Below, piece by piece: positions 42,971-50,737 of a DNA stretch of 64,000 nt. The notes beneath the pieces are model-generated. The model had not been told where the DNA came from, ran no database searches, and saw only the letters and a list, made by a program, of their open reading frames with translations. This stretch comes from JBMDXB01 sp048594975 (lineage in GTDB: Bacteria > Acidobacteriota > Vicinamibacteria > Vicinamibacterales > 2-12-FULL-66-21). Numbering within the stretch: position 1 is the first letter of the stretch; each line of letters starts with the position of its first letter. A program made the position numbers and the translations under genes. The DNA is taken from NCBI GenBank assembly GCA_048594975.1, contig JBMDXQ010000090.1:310001-374000 (forward strand), read 5' to 3'.

Positions 42971-44341
42971 TTATTCCCGTCCTGCCGGCCTGTCCAACGC
43001 GAACTTCTCCACCCGGTAGCGGATCTGATCGCGGTTCAGGCCGAGGAGCGCCGCCGCCTTGGTGTGGTTCCACCCGGTGCGGGTGAGCGCCTGCCGCACG
43101 AGGTCCCGTTCCACCGACTCCAGGTTCACCCCCTCCTGTGGCAGCTCGAACGCCTGGACGGCGGCCCGCCGCGACACGCTCATCGGGAAGTGCTCCGGCG
43201 TCAGCCATTCCCCGTCGGCCAGCAGCATGGCGCGCTCGACGGCGTTGCGCAGCTCGCGGATGTTCCCCGGCCAGTGGTAGCCGCGCAGCAGCGCCATGGC
43301 CTCCTCGGTGGCCCCGCGTACCTGCTTGCGGAACTCGCGGTTGAACCTGTCGAGGTAGAAGTTGACGAGCAGGGGCACGTCCGACGGGTGTTCGCGCAGC
43401 GTGGGCAGGGTGATCTGCATCACGTTCAGACGGTAGTAGAGGTCCTCGCGGAACCGGCCCTGCCGCACCGCCTCTTCCAGGTCACGGTTGGTGGCGGCGA
43501 TGACCCGCACGTCCACGCGGATATCGGCGGCGCCGCCCACCCGCTTGAACGCCTTCTCCTCGAGCACACGCAGCAGCTTCGCCTGCAGCGCCGGGACCAT
43601 CTCGCCGATCTCGTCGAGGAACACCGTCCCCTTGTCGGCCGACTCGAGCAGGCCGGTCTTCTGCTGGCGCGCGTCGGTGAAGGCGCCGCGCTCGTGCCCG
43701 AACAGCTCGCTCTCGAGCAGGGTCTCGGGGAGCGCCGAGCAGGTGATGTTCATGAACGGCTTTGCCGCCCGGTCGCTGTTGTAGTGGATCACCTTGGCGG
43801 CGAGGTCTTTGCCGGTGCCGCTCTCGCCGGTCAGCAACACGGTCGAGGCCGGGCTCGCCGCCACGCGCCGCAGCAGCGCGCGCAGCGCCCGCATCGACGG
43901 CGATTCCCCGACGATGCGCGTCAGCGCATACGGCTCGGATCGCGACGCGCGCAGCGCCCGCACCTCGCGGCGCAGCGCCGTCGTCTCCAGCGCCTTCTGC
44001 ACCACGAGCACGAGCTCGTCCAGGTTGAACGGCTTGTTGGCGTAGTGATATGCCCCTTGCTTCATCGCCTCGACCGCGGTCTCGATGCTGGAAAACGCGG
44101 TGAGCAGGATGACCGGCATGTCGGCGTCAGTCTGCTTGATCTGGCGCAGGACGCGCAGGCCGTCCGAGTCGGGCAGCCGGTAGTCGAGCAGCACCAGGTC
44201 GACGTGCGGCCCGACTGCCGCGAGCGCCTCCTTCGCGGTCCCCGCCTCGACGACGCTGTACCCTTCCTGGGCGAGACGCTCGGCGAGCGACCAGCGAATC
44301 AGCTGCTCATCGTCCACGACGAGAATCGTGGGGGCGGCCAT
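42971..44341 (-). CDS. NtrC-family response regulator with GAFTDA variant
   Basis: The 456-aa protein has a receiver domain (phospho-acceptor Asp53 in LVLLDYRLP), an AAA+ sigma-54 domain (GESGTGKD 172-179, FLDEI at 241-245) and a C-terminal Fis-type helix-turn-helix (WNHTKAAALLGLNRDQIRYRV). The sigma-54 contact loop reads GAFTDA instead of GAFTGA. This variant exists in other bacteria, but the second Gly is important in well-studied activators. The likely kinase is the PAS kinase at 44915. A lone receiver gene lies 73 bp upstream on the same strand. Confidence 0.94.
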   Translation of the reverse strand: MAAPTILVVDDEQLIRWSLAERLAQEGYSVVEAGTAKEALAAVGPHVDLVLLDYRLPDSDGLRVLRQIKQTDADMPVILLTAFSSIETAVEAMKQGAYHYANKPFNLDELVLVVQKALETTALRREVRALRASRSEPYALTRIVGESPSMRALRALLRRVAASPASTVLLTGESGTGKDLAAKVIHYNSDRAAKPFMNITCSALPETLLESELFGHERGAFTDARQQKTGLLESADKGTVFLDEIGEMVPALQAKLLRVLEEKAFKRVGGAADIRVDVRVIAATNRDLEEAVRQGRFREDLYYRLNVMQITLPTLREHPSDVPLLVNFYLDRFNREFRKQVRGATEEAMALLRGYHWPGNIRELRNAVERAMLLADGEWLTPEHFPMSVSRRAAVQAFELPQEGVNLESVERDLVRQALTRTGWNHTKAAALLGLNRDQIRYRVEKFALDRPAGRE

Positions 44342-44414
44342 TCACGCGATTATATCGGGGGAACTGCGGATGGGTTGCGTGTCGCGGGAGCGCGGGCGCG
44401 CCCCGTGCGGCCGC

Positions 44415-44780
44415 TCAGGCGGGCTGCAGCGCGTGATTGACGACGTCGACGAACCGGCCCAGGTCGAACGGCTTCTCAAGCACCTCGCACGCGCCGAGGC
44501 GCCGCGCGTCGTCGAGAACCTCCGCCGTGCCGTGAGCGGTCATCAGGATCACCTGAGAGTCCGGGACCTGCGCGCGGATGCGCCGCAGCAGCCCCAGGTC
44601 GTTAGAATCCGGCAGCTTGAGATCGAGCACCACGAGCGCGATCTTGGGCGATCCGTTGATGGCACGCAGCGCCTCGCCGGCTGTGCCCGCTTCGATCACC
44701 TGATAGCCGGCGGCCTCCAGGCTCTCGCCCACGGACCACCGAATCAGCGCTTCGTCGTCGACCACGAGAATGACGGGCAT
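44415..44780 (-). CDS. Single-domain response regulator (CheY-like)
   Basis: The 121-aa receiver has VDDE at its start, phospho-acceptor Asp53 (VVLDLKLPDS), the Thr of LMTAHG and the Lys of LEKPF. There is no output domain. It is very similar in its first 30 residues to the NtrC-type regulator downstream (VDDExLIRWS). It may compete for phosphate from the same kinase or bind a partner protein. ATG 44780 opens the domain exactly. Confidence 0.92.
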   Translation of the reverse strand: MPVILVVDDEALIRWSVGESLEAAGYQVIEAGTAGEALRAINGSPKIALVVLDLKLPDSNDLGLLRRIRAQVPDSQVILMTAHGTAEVLDDARRLGACEVLEKPFDLGRFVDVVNHALQPA

Positions 44781-44801
44781 GGGAAATAATCCGGCCTCTT
44801 C

Positions 44802-44816
44802 GCGGAAATTTTCCGC
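44802..44816. promoter_or_regulatory. Recurring palindrome (GCGGAAATTTTCCGC)
   Basis: This perfect 7+1+7 palindrome lies between the divergent receiver gene (minus) and PAS kinase gene (plus). It is a longer form of the motif found upstream of the sigma-54-like promoters. Confidence 0.45.
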
Positions 44817-44834
44817 CGGGCGCTCCACGGTAAC

Positions 44835-44850
44835 TGGCTGAAAACTTGGC
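44835..44850 (+). promoter_or_regulatory. Weak sigma-54-like element before the PAS kinase gene
   Basis: TGGCTGAAAACTTGGC matches 7 of 10 fixed positions, with GG in place of the -12 GC. It is noted mainly because it lies at the usual distance from the palindrome at 44802. Confidence 0.2.
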
Positions 44851-44914
44851 GTTTTTGCCTCCCGCACGGTAGCATCGGCACGCACGCTACTGCCCTTATC
44901 AAACCTCGATCCAC

Positions 44915-46342
44915 ATGCCGTCCAGTGATCTGCTGGCACCGCGATCGGGCGACCGACGGCTGGCCGCGTTCGCGGTCGTGCTCGGCGCCGGCATCTTCAT
45001 CGCCGACCTGAACACCCCGCTCGGCATCGGAATTACCGCGCTCTACGGCGTGGTCGTGCTGCTCGGCCTGTTCGCCCGCAACACCCGCTACCCGATCTGG
45101 GTCGCGCTCGTCGTGAGCCTGCTGACCGCGCTCGGCGCCTGGCTGTCCCCGTCCGGCGCCAGCCTGCCGCAGGCCCTGGTGAACCGCGCCCTCACGCTCG
45201 TCGGCATCTGGGTGACGGCGTGGCTCGTGTCCGGCTACATGAAGGTCGGCGTCAGGCTCGAGCAGTCGCTGAAACAGCTCGCCGACACCAACTTCGCGCT
45301 CGACCAGGCGGCGATCGTCGCGACCACCGACGTGCGCGGACGCATCACCTACGTCAACCAGAAGTTCTGCGAGATCTCCAGGTACTCGCGGCAGGAGCTG
45401 ATCGGGCAGGATCACCGGATCATCAACTCCGGCTACCACTCGAAGGAGTTCATCCGCGATCTGTGGCGCACGATCGCCGGCGGCCGCATCTGGCGCGGCG
45501 AGATCCGCAACCGCGCGAAGGACGGGACGATCTACTGGGTCGACACCACCATCGTGCCGTTCCTCGACGCGACTCGGAAGCCGTACCAGTACATGGCGAT
45601 CCGCTACGACATCACCGAGCGCAAGCGCACCGAGGAGCTGCTGCGCGAGCGCGCCGCACTCGCGCGCCTCGGCGAGATGGCGGCGGTGGTCGCGCACGAG
45701 GTGAAGAACCCGCTCGCCGGGATCCGCGGCGCCCTGCAGGTGATTGGCGGGCGGCTGCCAGAGACGAGCCGCGACCGCGCGATCATGGGCGACATCGTCG
45801 AGCGACTCGATTCGCTCAACGAGATCGTGCAGGACCTGCTGATCTTCGCGCGACCGCGCGAACCGCGCCTGTCGCCGGTGTCGGTCGCGGAGCTGCTCGA
45901 AGAGATCGCGGCGCTGCTGCGCAAGGACTCGGCGCACGCCGGCGTGGACGTGACCATCAGCGGCGACCGGCCGACGATCGGCGCCGACCCCGAACAGCTG
46001 CAGACGGCGTTCCTCAACCTGCTGCTGAACGCGGTGCAGGCCTCCGCGAGCGGCGACCGCGTGCGGGTGACCGTCGCGGCGCTCGACGGCCTCTGCCGCG
46101 TCGCCATAGCCGACGCGGGACCGGGCATCCCGCCCGAGACCCAGGACAAGATCTTCGAGCCGTTCTTCACGACGAAGCATCGCGGCACCGGCCTGGGCCT
46201 GCCGACGGCGCGCCGGGTCATCGAGCTGCACCACGGAACCATCGCCGTCGACTCCCCGCCCGGGGGCGGAACCGTCGTCACCGTCACGCTGCCGGTCGAT
46301 CCCAGCCATCCGCCGGCCGCGGCTGCCGAAAAGCCGGCGTAG
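44915..46342 (+). CDS. PAS-domain sensor histidine kinase (NtrB-like catalytic part)
   Basis: The 475-aa protein has four membrane helices (about 18-30, 38-54, 62-78 and 92-108) and then a PAS domain (TDVRGRITYVNQKFCEISRYS...GQDHRIIN). A HisKA domain follows with His261 in VVAHEVKNPLAGI, the NtrB-type H-box. The ATPase domain (LLNAVQA, DAGPGIPP, GTGLGLPTARRV) completes it. It is divergent from a lone receiver and the NtrC-type regulator, its probable partners. A redox cofactor in the PAS domain is possible; Cys152 is the only Cys in that domain core. Confidence 0.94.
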   Translation: MPSSDLLAPRSGDRRLAAFAVVLGAGIFIADLNTPLGIGITALYGVVVLLGLFARNTRYPIWVALVVSLLTALGAWLSPSGASLPQALVNRALTLVGIWVTAWLVSGYMKVGVRLEQSLKQLADTNFALDQAAIVATTDVRGRITYVNQKFCEISRYSRQELIGQDHRIINSGYHSKEFIRDLWRTIAGGRIWRGEIRNRAKDGTIYWVDTTIVPFLDATRKPYQYMAIRYDITERKRTEELLRERAALARLGEMAAVVAHEVKNPLAGIRGALQVIGGRLPETSRDRAIMGDIVERLDSLNEIVQDLLIFARPREPRLSPVSVAELLEEIAALLRKDSAHAGVDVTISGDRPTIGADPEQLQTAFLNLLLNAVQASASGDRVRVTVAALDGLCRVAIADAGPGIPPETQDKIFEPFFTTKHRGTGLGLPTARRVIELHHGTIAVDSPPGGGTVVTVTLPVDPSHPPAAAAEKPA

Positions 46343-46347
46343 CTCCA

Positions 46348-46363
46348 GGGTATGTGCTTTGCA
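46348..46363 (+). promoter_or_regulatory. Weak sigma-54-like element before a UspA gene
   Basis: GGGTAT-N5-TTGC keeps the GG and the whole -12 TTGCA but matches only 7 of 10 fixed positions. The predicted start (about 46374) would keep the GGAGG ribosome site. Confidence 0.25.
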
Positions 46364-46384
46364 GCCTGAGCCGTGGAGGCACCC

Positions 46385-46843
46385 ATGATCGCTCTCGAGA
46401 AGATCCTCGTGCCCACCGACTTCAGCGCCTGTTCCGATGCGGCGGTGAAGTACGGCCGAGAGATGTGCCGGGCGTTCGGCGCGTCGCTCCACCTGCTCCA
46501 CGTGGTGCAGGATCCCTACACGCAGCCGTGGGCGGCGGAGGCGTTTCCCGCGCCGCTCGGCGAGATGCTGAACCAGTGGCAGGAGCAGGCGCGCCAGCGG
46601 CTCGCGACCCTCCTTCCGGCGGAGGAGCAGGCGGGGGTCACCACGGCAACGGTCGTCGGCTCGCCGTTCAACGAAATCGTCCGCTACGCCGAGGAACAGC
46701 AGATCGATCTGATCGTGATCGGCACGCACGGCCGCGGTGGGCTCGGCCACATGCTGCTCGGAAGCGTCGCGGAGAAGGTCGTGCGCAAGGCACCCTGCCC
46801 GGTCCTCACCGTCCGATATCCGCAACACGAATTCGTCAAGTGA
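46385..46843 (+). CDS. UspA-type universal stress protein
   Basis: This is a single-domain Usp of 152 aa, a normal length. The start KILVPTDFSACSDAAVKYG and the end DLIVIGTHGRGGLGHMLLGSVAEKVVRKAPCPVLTV contain the full ATP-binding motif G-x2-G-x9-GS. RBS GGAGG precedes the ATG. It follows the PAS kinase gene by 42 bp, so it may also be read from that promoter. Usp proteins aid survival in energy limitation and low oxygen; the exact role is unknown. Confidence 0.93.
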   Translation: MIALEKILVPTDFSACSDAAVKYGREMCRAFGASLHLLHVVQDPYTQPWAAEAFPAPLGEMLNQWQEQARQRLATLLPAEEQAGVTTATVVGSPFNEIVRYAEEQQIDLIVIGTHGRGGLGHMLLGSVAEKVVRKAPCPVLTVRYPQHEFVK

Positions 46844-46929
46844 GAGGTGATCGAGAAGGGGTAAGGGGTATGAGACGTGACGATTTACGTCGCGCTTTAC
46901 TCTCCCTCCTACTCCTGGCCACATCTCGA

Positions 46930-49596
46930 TCAGTATGAGACCCTCCGGCCTGTGCGCGGCGGCTGGTGCCCGACGCGGATGCGCACGTCGGCCGCGACGG
47001 CGCCGCGCGGCAGCACTATCAGCGGGTTGATGTCCATCTCCAGGATCTCGGGACAGGCGTCGACCAGCTGCGACACGGCGAGCAGCACGCGGCGAAAGGC
47101 GGGCTCGTCGGCTGGCGGCGAGCCGCGGTAGCCGCGCAGCAGGATCCGGCCCTTCATCTCCTCGACCATTTCGGCCGCGTCGGCGTCCGACAGCGGGCAC
47201 ATGCGGAACACCGTGTCGCCCACCAGCTCGACGAAGATGCCTCCGGTGCCCGCCATCACCAGCGGGCCGAACGCCGGGTCGTTCAGCCCGCCGACCACCA
47301 TCTCGACGCCGCCGGTGACCATCTGCTGCACGAGCACGCCCTCGAGGCGGTCGCCCAGGCGGCTGGCGAAGTCGGCGAACGCCTCGCGCACGCCCTGCTC
47401 GGTGCGCACCCCGAGCCGCACGCCGCCGGCCTCCGTCTTGTGCAGGAGCGTCGAACCGAGCGCCTTCACTGCGACCGGCAGACCGACCTCGGACGCGGCA
47501 CGCGCCGCGTCGTCCGCGGTGCGCGCCACGCGTCCCTCGGCCACCTCGATGCCGCCGAGCTCGAGCAGCCGCCGTGCCCCGTCGGGACCCAGCCACTCCT
47601 CGCCGGACTCCACCGCCGAACACGCCAGCGCCCGCGCGGCTCCCTGATCGAACGCCGCGAGTGCCGCGTCGGGCGCCGGCTTGCGCAGCCATTCCCCGTA
47701 CTGGGTGACGCGCGCGAGCGCGACTGCCGCGGACTCTGGAAACGTGTACGACGGCACCGGCGCGAGCGGAAGCGGTCCCTGCGCTCCCATGAAGACGGCA
47801 ATCACCGGCTTCCCACACTCGCCGGCGGCACGCCGGATCGCGGACGCGACCTGTTCCGCCGCCGCCGGGATCGGCGGAATGAAGATGACGATGAGGCTGT
47901 CGACGTTCGGGTCGGCCGCGACGAGCGCGATCGCCCGCCGGTACTCCTCGGCGCCCGCCGAGGCAATCATGTCCACCGGGTTCGCGACGCTCGCCGCCGG
48001 CGGCAGGAACGTCCGCAGCCCCGCCTCCGATTCCGGCGCCAGTGGCGGCAGCTCGAGGCCGTTGGCCTCGCACGCGTCGACCGCGAGGATCGCGGGGCCG
48101 CCGGCGTTGGTCACGATGGCCACGCGCCGCCCGGCCGGCACCGGCTGCGACGACAGCAACGCGGCGACGTCGAACAGTTCGTCCAGCGTGAAAGTCCGGA
48201 TCACCCCCGCCTGGCGCAACAGCGTGTCCACCAGTGCGTCGCTCGTCGCCCGCGCGCCGGTATGCGACGAGGCCGCACGCGCACCCGCCGAGGAACGGCC
48301 GGCCTTGACCGCGACGATCGGCTTGTGCCGCCCGACCCGGCGTGCGATCTGCCCGAACTTCTTCGGGTTGCCGAAGCTCTCCAGGTACAGCAGGATCACG
48401 TCGGTCCGCGGATCCAGCGACCAGTACTGGATGAGATCGTTGCCGGAGACGTCTGCCTTGTTCCCGATCGACGCGAAGCTCGAGATGCCCAGGTTCAGCT
48501 TGCGCACGTAGTCCAGGATCGCCAAGCCGAGCGCGCCGCTCTGCGTCGAGAAGGCGACGCGACCGGTCGGCGGGTACACCGGCGAGAAGGTCGCATTCAA
48601 TTTGAAGGCGGGATCGGTGTTGATGATCCCCATGCAGTTGGGACCAATCATGCGGATGCCGGCATCGCGGATCCGATCCACGAGCGCCGCCTCCATCGCC
48701 CGGCCCTCCGGCCCGCTCTCCGCGAAGCCGGCGCTGATCACCACCAGCGCCTTCACGCCCTTGGCGACGCATTCGTCCACCACCGCGGCGACGCGCGCGG
48801 CCGGAACGACGATGACGGCGAGATCGATTGGGATCGGGACGGCCGCGATCGCGGGATAGGCCTTCAGGCCCTCAATCGAATCCGCGTCGGGGTGGACGGG
48901 CACGAGCGTCCCGGTGAAGCCGGTCTCGCGCAGGTTCCGCAGCACCTCGGACCCGATGCGGCCGCGCTCGCGGTTGGCGCCCACCACCGCGACGACGCGC
49001 GGCTCGAAGAACGGCCGCATCGACGCGACCGCGGCAAGCCGCGAGCGTTCCGCTGCGCGGTCGGCGTACGCCGGGGTAGCTTCGAGCAACAGCGTCACGT
49101 GGAAGACACGATCGCGCAGCTCCTCGGTGACCGCGAAGCCCGAGTCGAGGAAGACGTCCATCATCCGGCGGTTTTCGCCCAGGACGAACGCGTCGAACGT
49201 CTTCACCCCGTGGTCGCGCGCGATCTCGGCCAGCCGCTCCAGCATGCGCGTGCCGATGCCGCGCCCCTGCTCGGCATCGGCGATGGCGAACGCCACTTCC
49301 GCCCGGTCGGCGTGCTCGCGCCGGTAGTAGCCGGCCACCGCGGCCAGCGTGCCGCCGGCATCACCGACGATCACGAACTGCCGGTCGTAGTCGACGTGCG
49401 CGAACTGTGCGGCCTTGTCGAGGTCGATGCGCGGAACGGTCATGAACCGGTAGTAGAGGCTCTGCGCCGACATCCGCTCGAAGAGCTCGAGCAGCCTGCG
49501 GTCGTCGTCGGGCCGGACGGGCCTCAGCCTCAGCGTGCGGCCGTCGCGCAGCACGACGTCGGTTTCGTAGTGCGAGGGATACGCGGGGCTGGTCAT
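46930..49596 (-). CDS. PatZ-like GNAT fused to ADP-forming acyl-CoA synthetase
   Basis: The 888-aa protein joins an N-terminal GNAT domain (about 10-170; AIADAEQGRGIGTRMLERL contains the acetyl-CoA loop) to an ADP-forming acyl-CoA synthetase. The latter comprises a CoA-binding Rossmann domain (VVAVVGANRERGRIG), ligase domains with the phospho-His of SSHTGA, and an ATP-grasp domain (VAVKALGSTLLHKTEAGGV, then FMCP-like RMCPLSDADA and EMDINPL). In enteric bacteria the order is reversed (synthetase first) and the enzyme acetylates proteins. Here the intact His suggests it may still make acetyl-CoA or ATP. It converges with the UspA gene. Confidence 0.92.
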   Translation of the reverse strand: MTSPAYPSHYETDVVLRDGRTLRLRPVRPDDDRRLLELFERMSAQSLYYRFMTVPRIDLDKAAQFAHVDYDRQFVIVGDAGGTLAAVAGYYRREHADRAEVAFAIADAEQGRGIGTRMLERLAEIARDHGVKTFDAFVLGENRRMMDVFLDSGFAVTEELRDRVFHVTLLLEATPAYADRAAERSRLAAVASMRPFFEPRVVAVVGANRERGRIGSEVLRNLRETGFTGTLVPVHPDADSIEGLKAYPAIAAVPIPIDLAVIVVPAARVAAVVDECVAKGVKALVVISAGFAESGPEGRAMEAALVDRIRDAGIRMIGPNCMGIINTDPAFKLNATFSPVYPPTGRVAFSTQSGALGLAILDYVRKLNLGISSFASIGNKADVSGNDLIQYWSLDPRTDVILLYLESFGNPKKFGQIARRVGRHKPIVAVKAGRSSAGARAASSHTGARATSDALVDTLLRQAGVIRTFTLDELFDVAALLSSQPVPAGRRVAIVTNAGGPAILAVDACEANGLELPPLAPESEAGLRTFLPPAASVANPVDMIASAGAEEYRRAIALVAADPNVDSLIVIFIPPIPAAAEQVASAIRRAAGECGKPVIAVFMGAQGPLPLAPVPSYTFPESAAVALARVTQYGEWLRKPAPDAALAAFDQGAARALACSAVESGEEWLGPDGARRLLELGGIEVAEGRVARTADDAARAASEVGLPVAVKALGSTLLHKTEAGGVRLGVRTEQGVREAFADFASRLGDRLEGVLVQQMVTGGVEMVVGGLNDPAFGPLVMAGTGGIFVELVGDTVFRMCPLSDADAAEMVEEMKGRILLRGYRGSPPADEPAFRRVLLAVSQLVDACPEILEMDINPLIVLPRGAVAADVRIRVGHQPPRTGRRVSY

Positions 49597-49695
49597 GCGT
49601 CGTCAGGAACACGGAACACGCCGGCGGGCACGCGGGCGTGGAGCCGGCGCACGCCGATACGGCGTCGACGGCCGGCTCCGGTAGGGTACCGCAAG

Positions 49696-49914
49696 TCAGG
49701 CGCGCACGAACGACCCGTCCGGCAGCCGCCGGAGGATGCCGGCGTCGACCAGCACCGCGAACACCGCGTCGCACTGCTCGCGATCCATGTGCCACAGCCG
49801 CTGCGCCTGGGCGCAGGTCAGCTTCAAGCCGGGCATCTCCATGTACTCACTGCGTACCCGCATCGCGAGATCGGGGGCGTGACGGGCTGGGGTCCGTTCC
49901 GCTAGGGTGTTCAT
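49696..49914 (-). CDS. Small hypothetical protein with a winged-helix-like fold (72 aa)
   Basis: The product has LKLTCAQAQRLWHMDREQCDAVFAVLVDAGILRRLPDGSFVRA. This reads like a short helix-turn-helix followed by a two-stranded wing, as in small winged-helix proteins. No family is recognised. The ATG has GAGAGAACGGAC upstream and lies behind a sigma-54-like promoter (49945-49960). It is divergent from DUF302. It may be a DNA-binding helper protein, but this is a guess from the pattern. Confidence 0.6.
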   Translation of the reverse strand: MNTLAERTPARHAPDLAMRVRSEYMEMPGLKLTCAQAQRLWHMDREQCDAVFAVLVDAGILRRLPDGSFVRA

Positions 49915-49944
49915 GTCCGTTCTCTCGGAGGCTGAGCGTGAATA

Positions 49945-49960
49945 GGCAAAGGCGGTACCA
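49945..49960 (-). promoter_or_regulatory. Sigma-54 promoter before the small winged-helix gene (9 of 10)
   Basis: The minus strand reads TGGTACCGCCTTTGCC, with one mismatch (C to T) and correct spacing. The predicted start (about 49934) leaves a 20-base leader with a purine-rich RBS. Confidence 0.45.
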
Positions 49961-49989
49961 GCGATGCGGCCGAACAGACGGCCGTATTT

Positions 49990-50003
49990 GCGGCGTTTCC
50001 GCC
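49990..50003. promoter_or_regulatory. Variant of the recurring palindrome (GCGGCGTTTCCGCC)
   Basis: CGG-CGTTT-CCG resembles the palindrome found elsewhere. It lies about 62 bp upstream of the start predicted from 49945. An imperfect inverted repeat (GAATTCCACGC / GCGTGGAGAATTC) follows at about 50025-50055, before DUF302. Confidence 0.3.
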
Positions 50004-50150
50004 CCGAACCGGAGCGGCGCCGGGGAATTCCACGCGCCGCCAGCGTGGAGAATTCCGCACGCGCACACAGCCCGGATACTCGCGTGCATCGATCGAGAAT
50101 CGCCGTCCGTTCGCCCCCAACCAGGCGTGCAGACGCGCACGGAGGCTGCT

Positions 50151-50561
50151 ATGAAAGAGACCCGGTACGGGATGCAGGTCACCATTCCCGCGGCGTACGA
50201 CGCCGCCGTCCAGCGCACGACGGAGGCGCTCAAGGCCGAAGGATTCGGCGTCCTCACGACCATCGATGTCCGGCAGACGCTGCGCGCCAAGCTCAATCGC
50301 GAGTTCCGCAAGTATGTCATCCTCGGCGCGTGCAACCCGCCGCTCGCCGATCGCGCGCTCCACGCCGACCTCGGTATCGGCCTGCTGCTGCCGTGCAACG
50401 TCGTCGTCTACGAGAGTGAGGACGGCGGCTCGGTGGTCGAGGCGATGGCGCCGCTGACCGCGATCGGCCTGGCAGGCGAGCACCCGGAGCTCCGCGCGGT
50501 TGCCGAGGAAGCCGACCGCCGGCTGCGCCGCGTCCTCGCGTCGATCGAGTCTCATCCGTAA
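50151..50561 (+). CDS. DUF302 protein
   Basis: This 136-aa protein of the DUF302 family starts with YGMQVTIPAAYDAAVQRTTEALKAEGFGVLTTIDV. It continues with the conserved KYVILGACNPPLADRAL and IGLLLPCNVVVYE. The two Cys positions (GACNP and LPCNV) are typical. The function is unknown, but such genes are often found with low-oxygen, sulfur or stress genes. RBS GGAGG lies before the ATG. An ADH gene follows on the same strand after 176 bases that hold its own promoter-like site. Confidence 0.9.
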   Translation: MKETRYGMQVTIPAAYDAAVQRTTEALKAEGFGVLTTIDVRQTLRAKLNREFRKYVILGACNPPLADRALHADLGIGLLLPCNVVVYESEDGGSVVEAMAPLTAIGLAGEHPELRAVAEEADRRLRRVLASIESHP

Positions 50562-50676
50562 ACGGGGCAACGGGCGAACGGCACCGGCATCCCGGCAGCC
50601 GTGCCGTGGCATCGCCACGCCGAGCCGCGCACCGGCGGCAAGTCCAGGTATTCGCGCCCGTTCACAGGTCCTGCTC

Positions 50677-50692
50677 CGGCACCGAGATTGCC
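50677..50692 (+). promoter_or_regulatory. Sigma-54 promoter of the alcohol dehydrogenase gene (9 of 10)
   Basis: CGGCACCGAGATTGCC has one mismatch (T to C) and correct spacing. The predicted start is about 50703, with a 35-base leader and GGAG before ATG 50738. No clear copy of the palindrome was found upstream. Confidence 0.45.
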
Positions 50693-50737
50693 GTCCCTTC
50701 CTGCGGGGACGCCCATCGCGAAAACGGAGCTGGCCTG

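Noticed and set aside
44846..44860. GGCGTTTTTGCC as a terminator
   Set aside because: Only three base pairs can form at each side and it lies upstream of two divergent genes, where no terminator is expected.
44781..44900. Sigma-54 promoter for the lone receiver gene on the minus strand
   Set aside because: The only GG-N10-GC spacing there has neither the -24 nor the -12 consensus bases.
44744..48772. 1342-codon minus-strand open frame across the PAS kinase and PatZ genes
   Set aside because: It contradicts several well-supported genes on both strands and has no domain.
50072..50087. Sigma-54 promoter before DUF302
   Set aside because: Only the spacing and part of the -12 element fit (about 5 of 10 positions).
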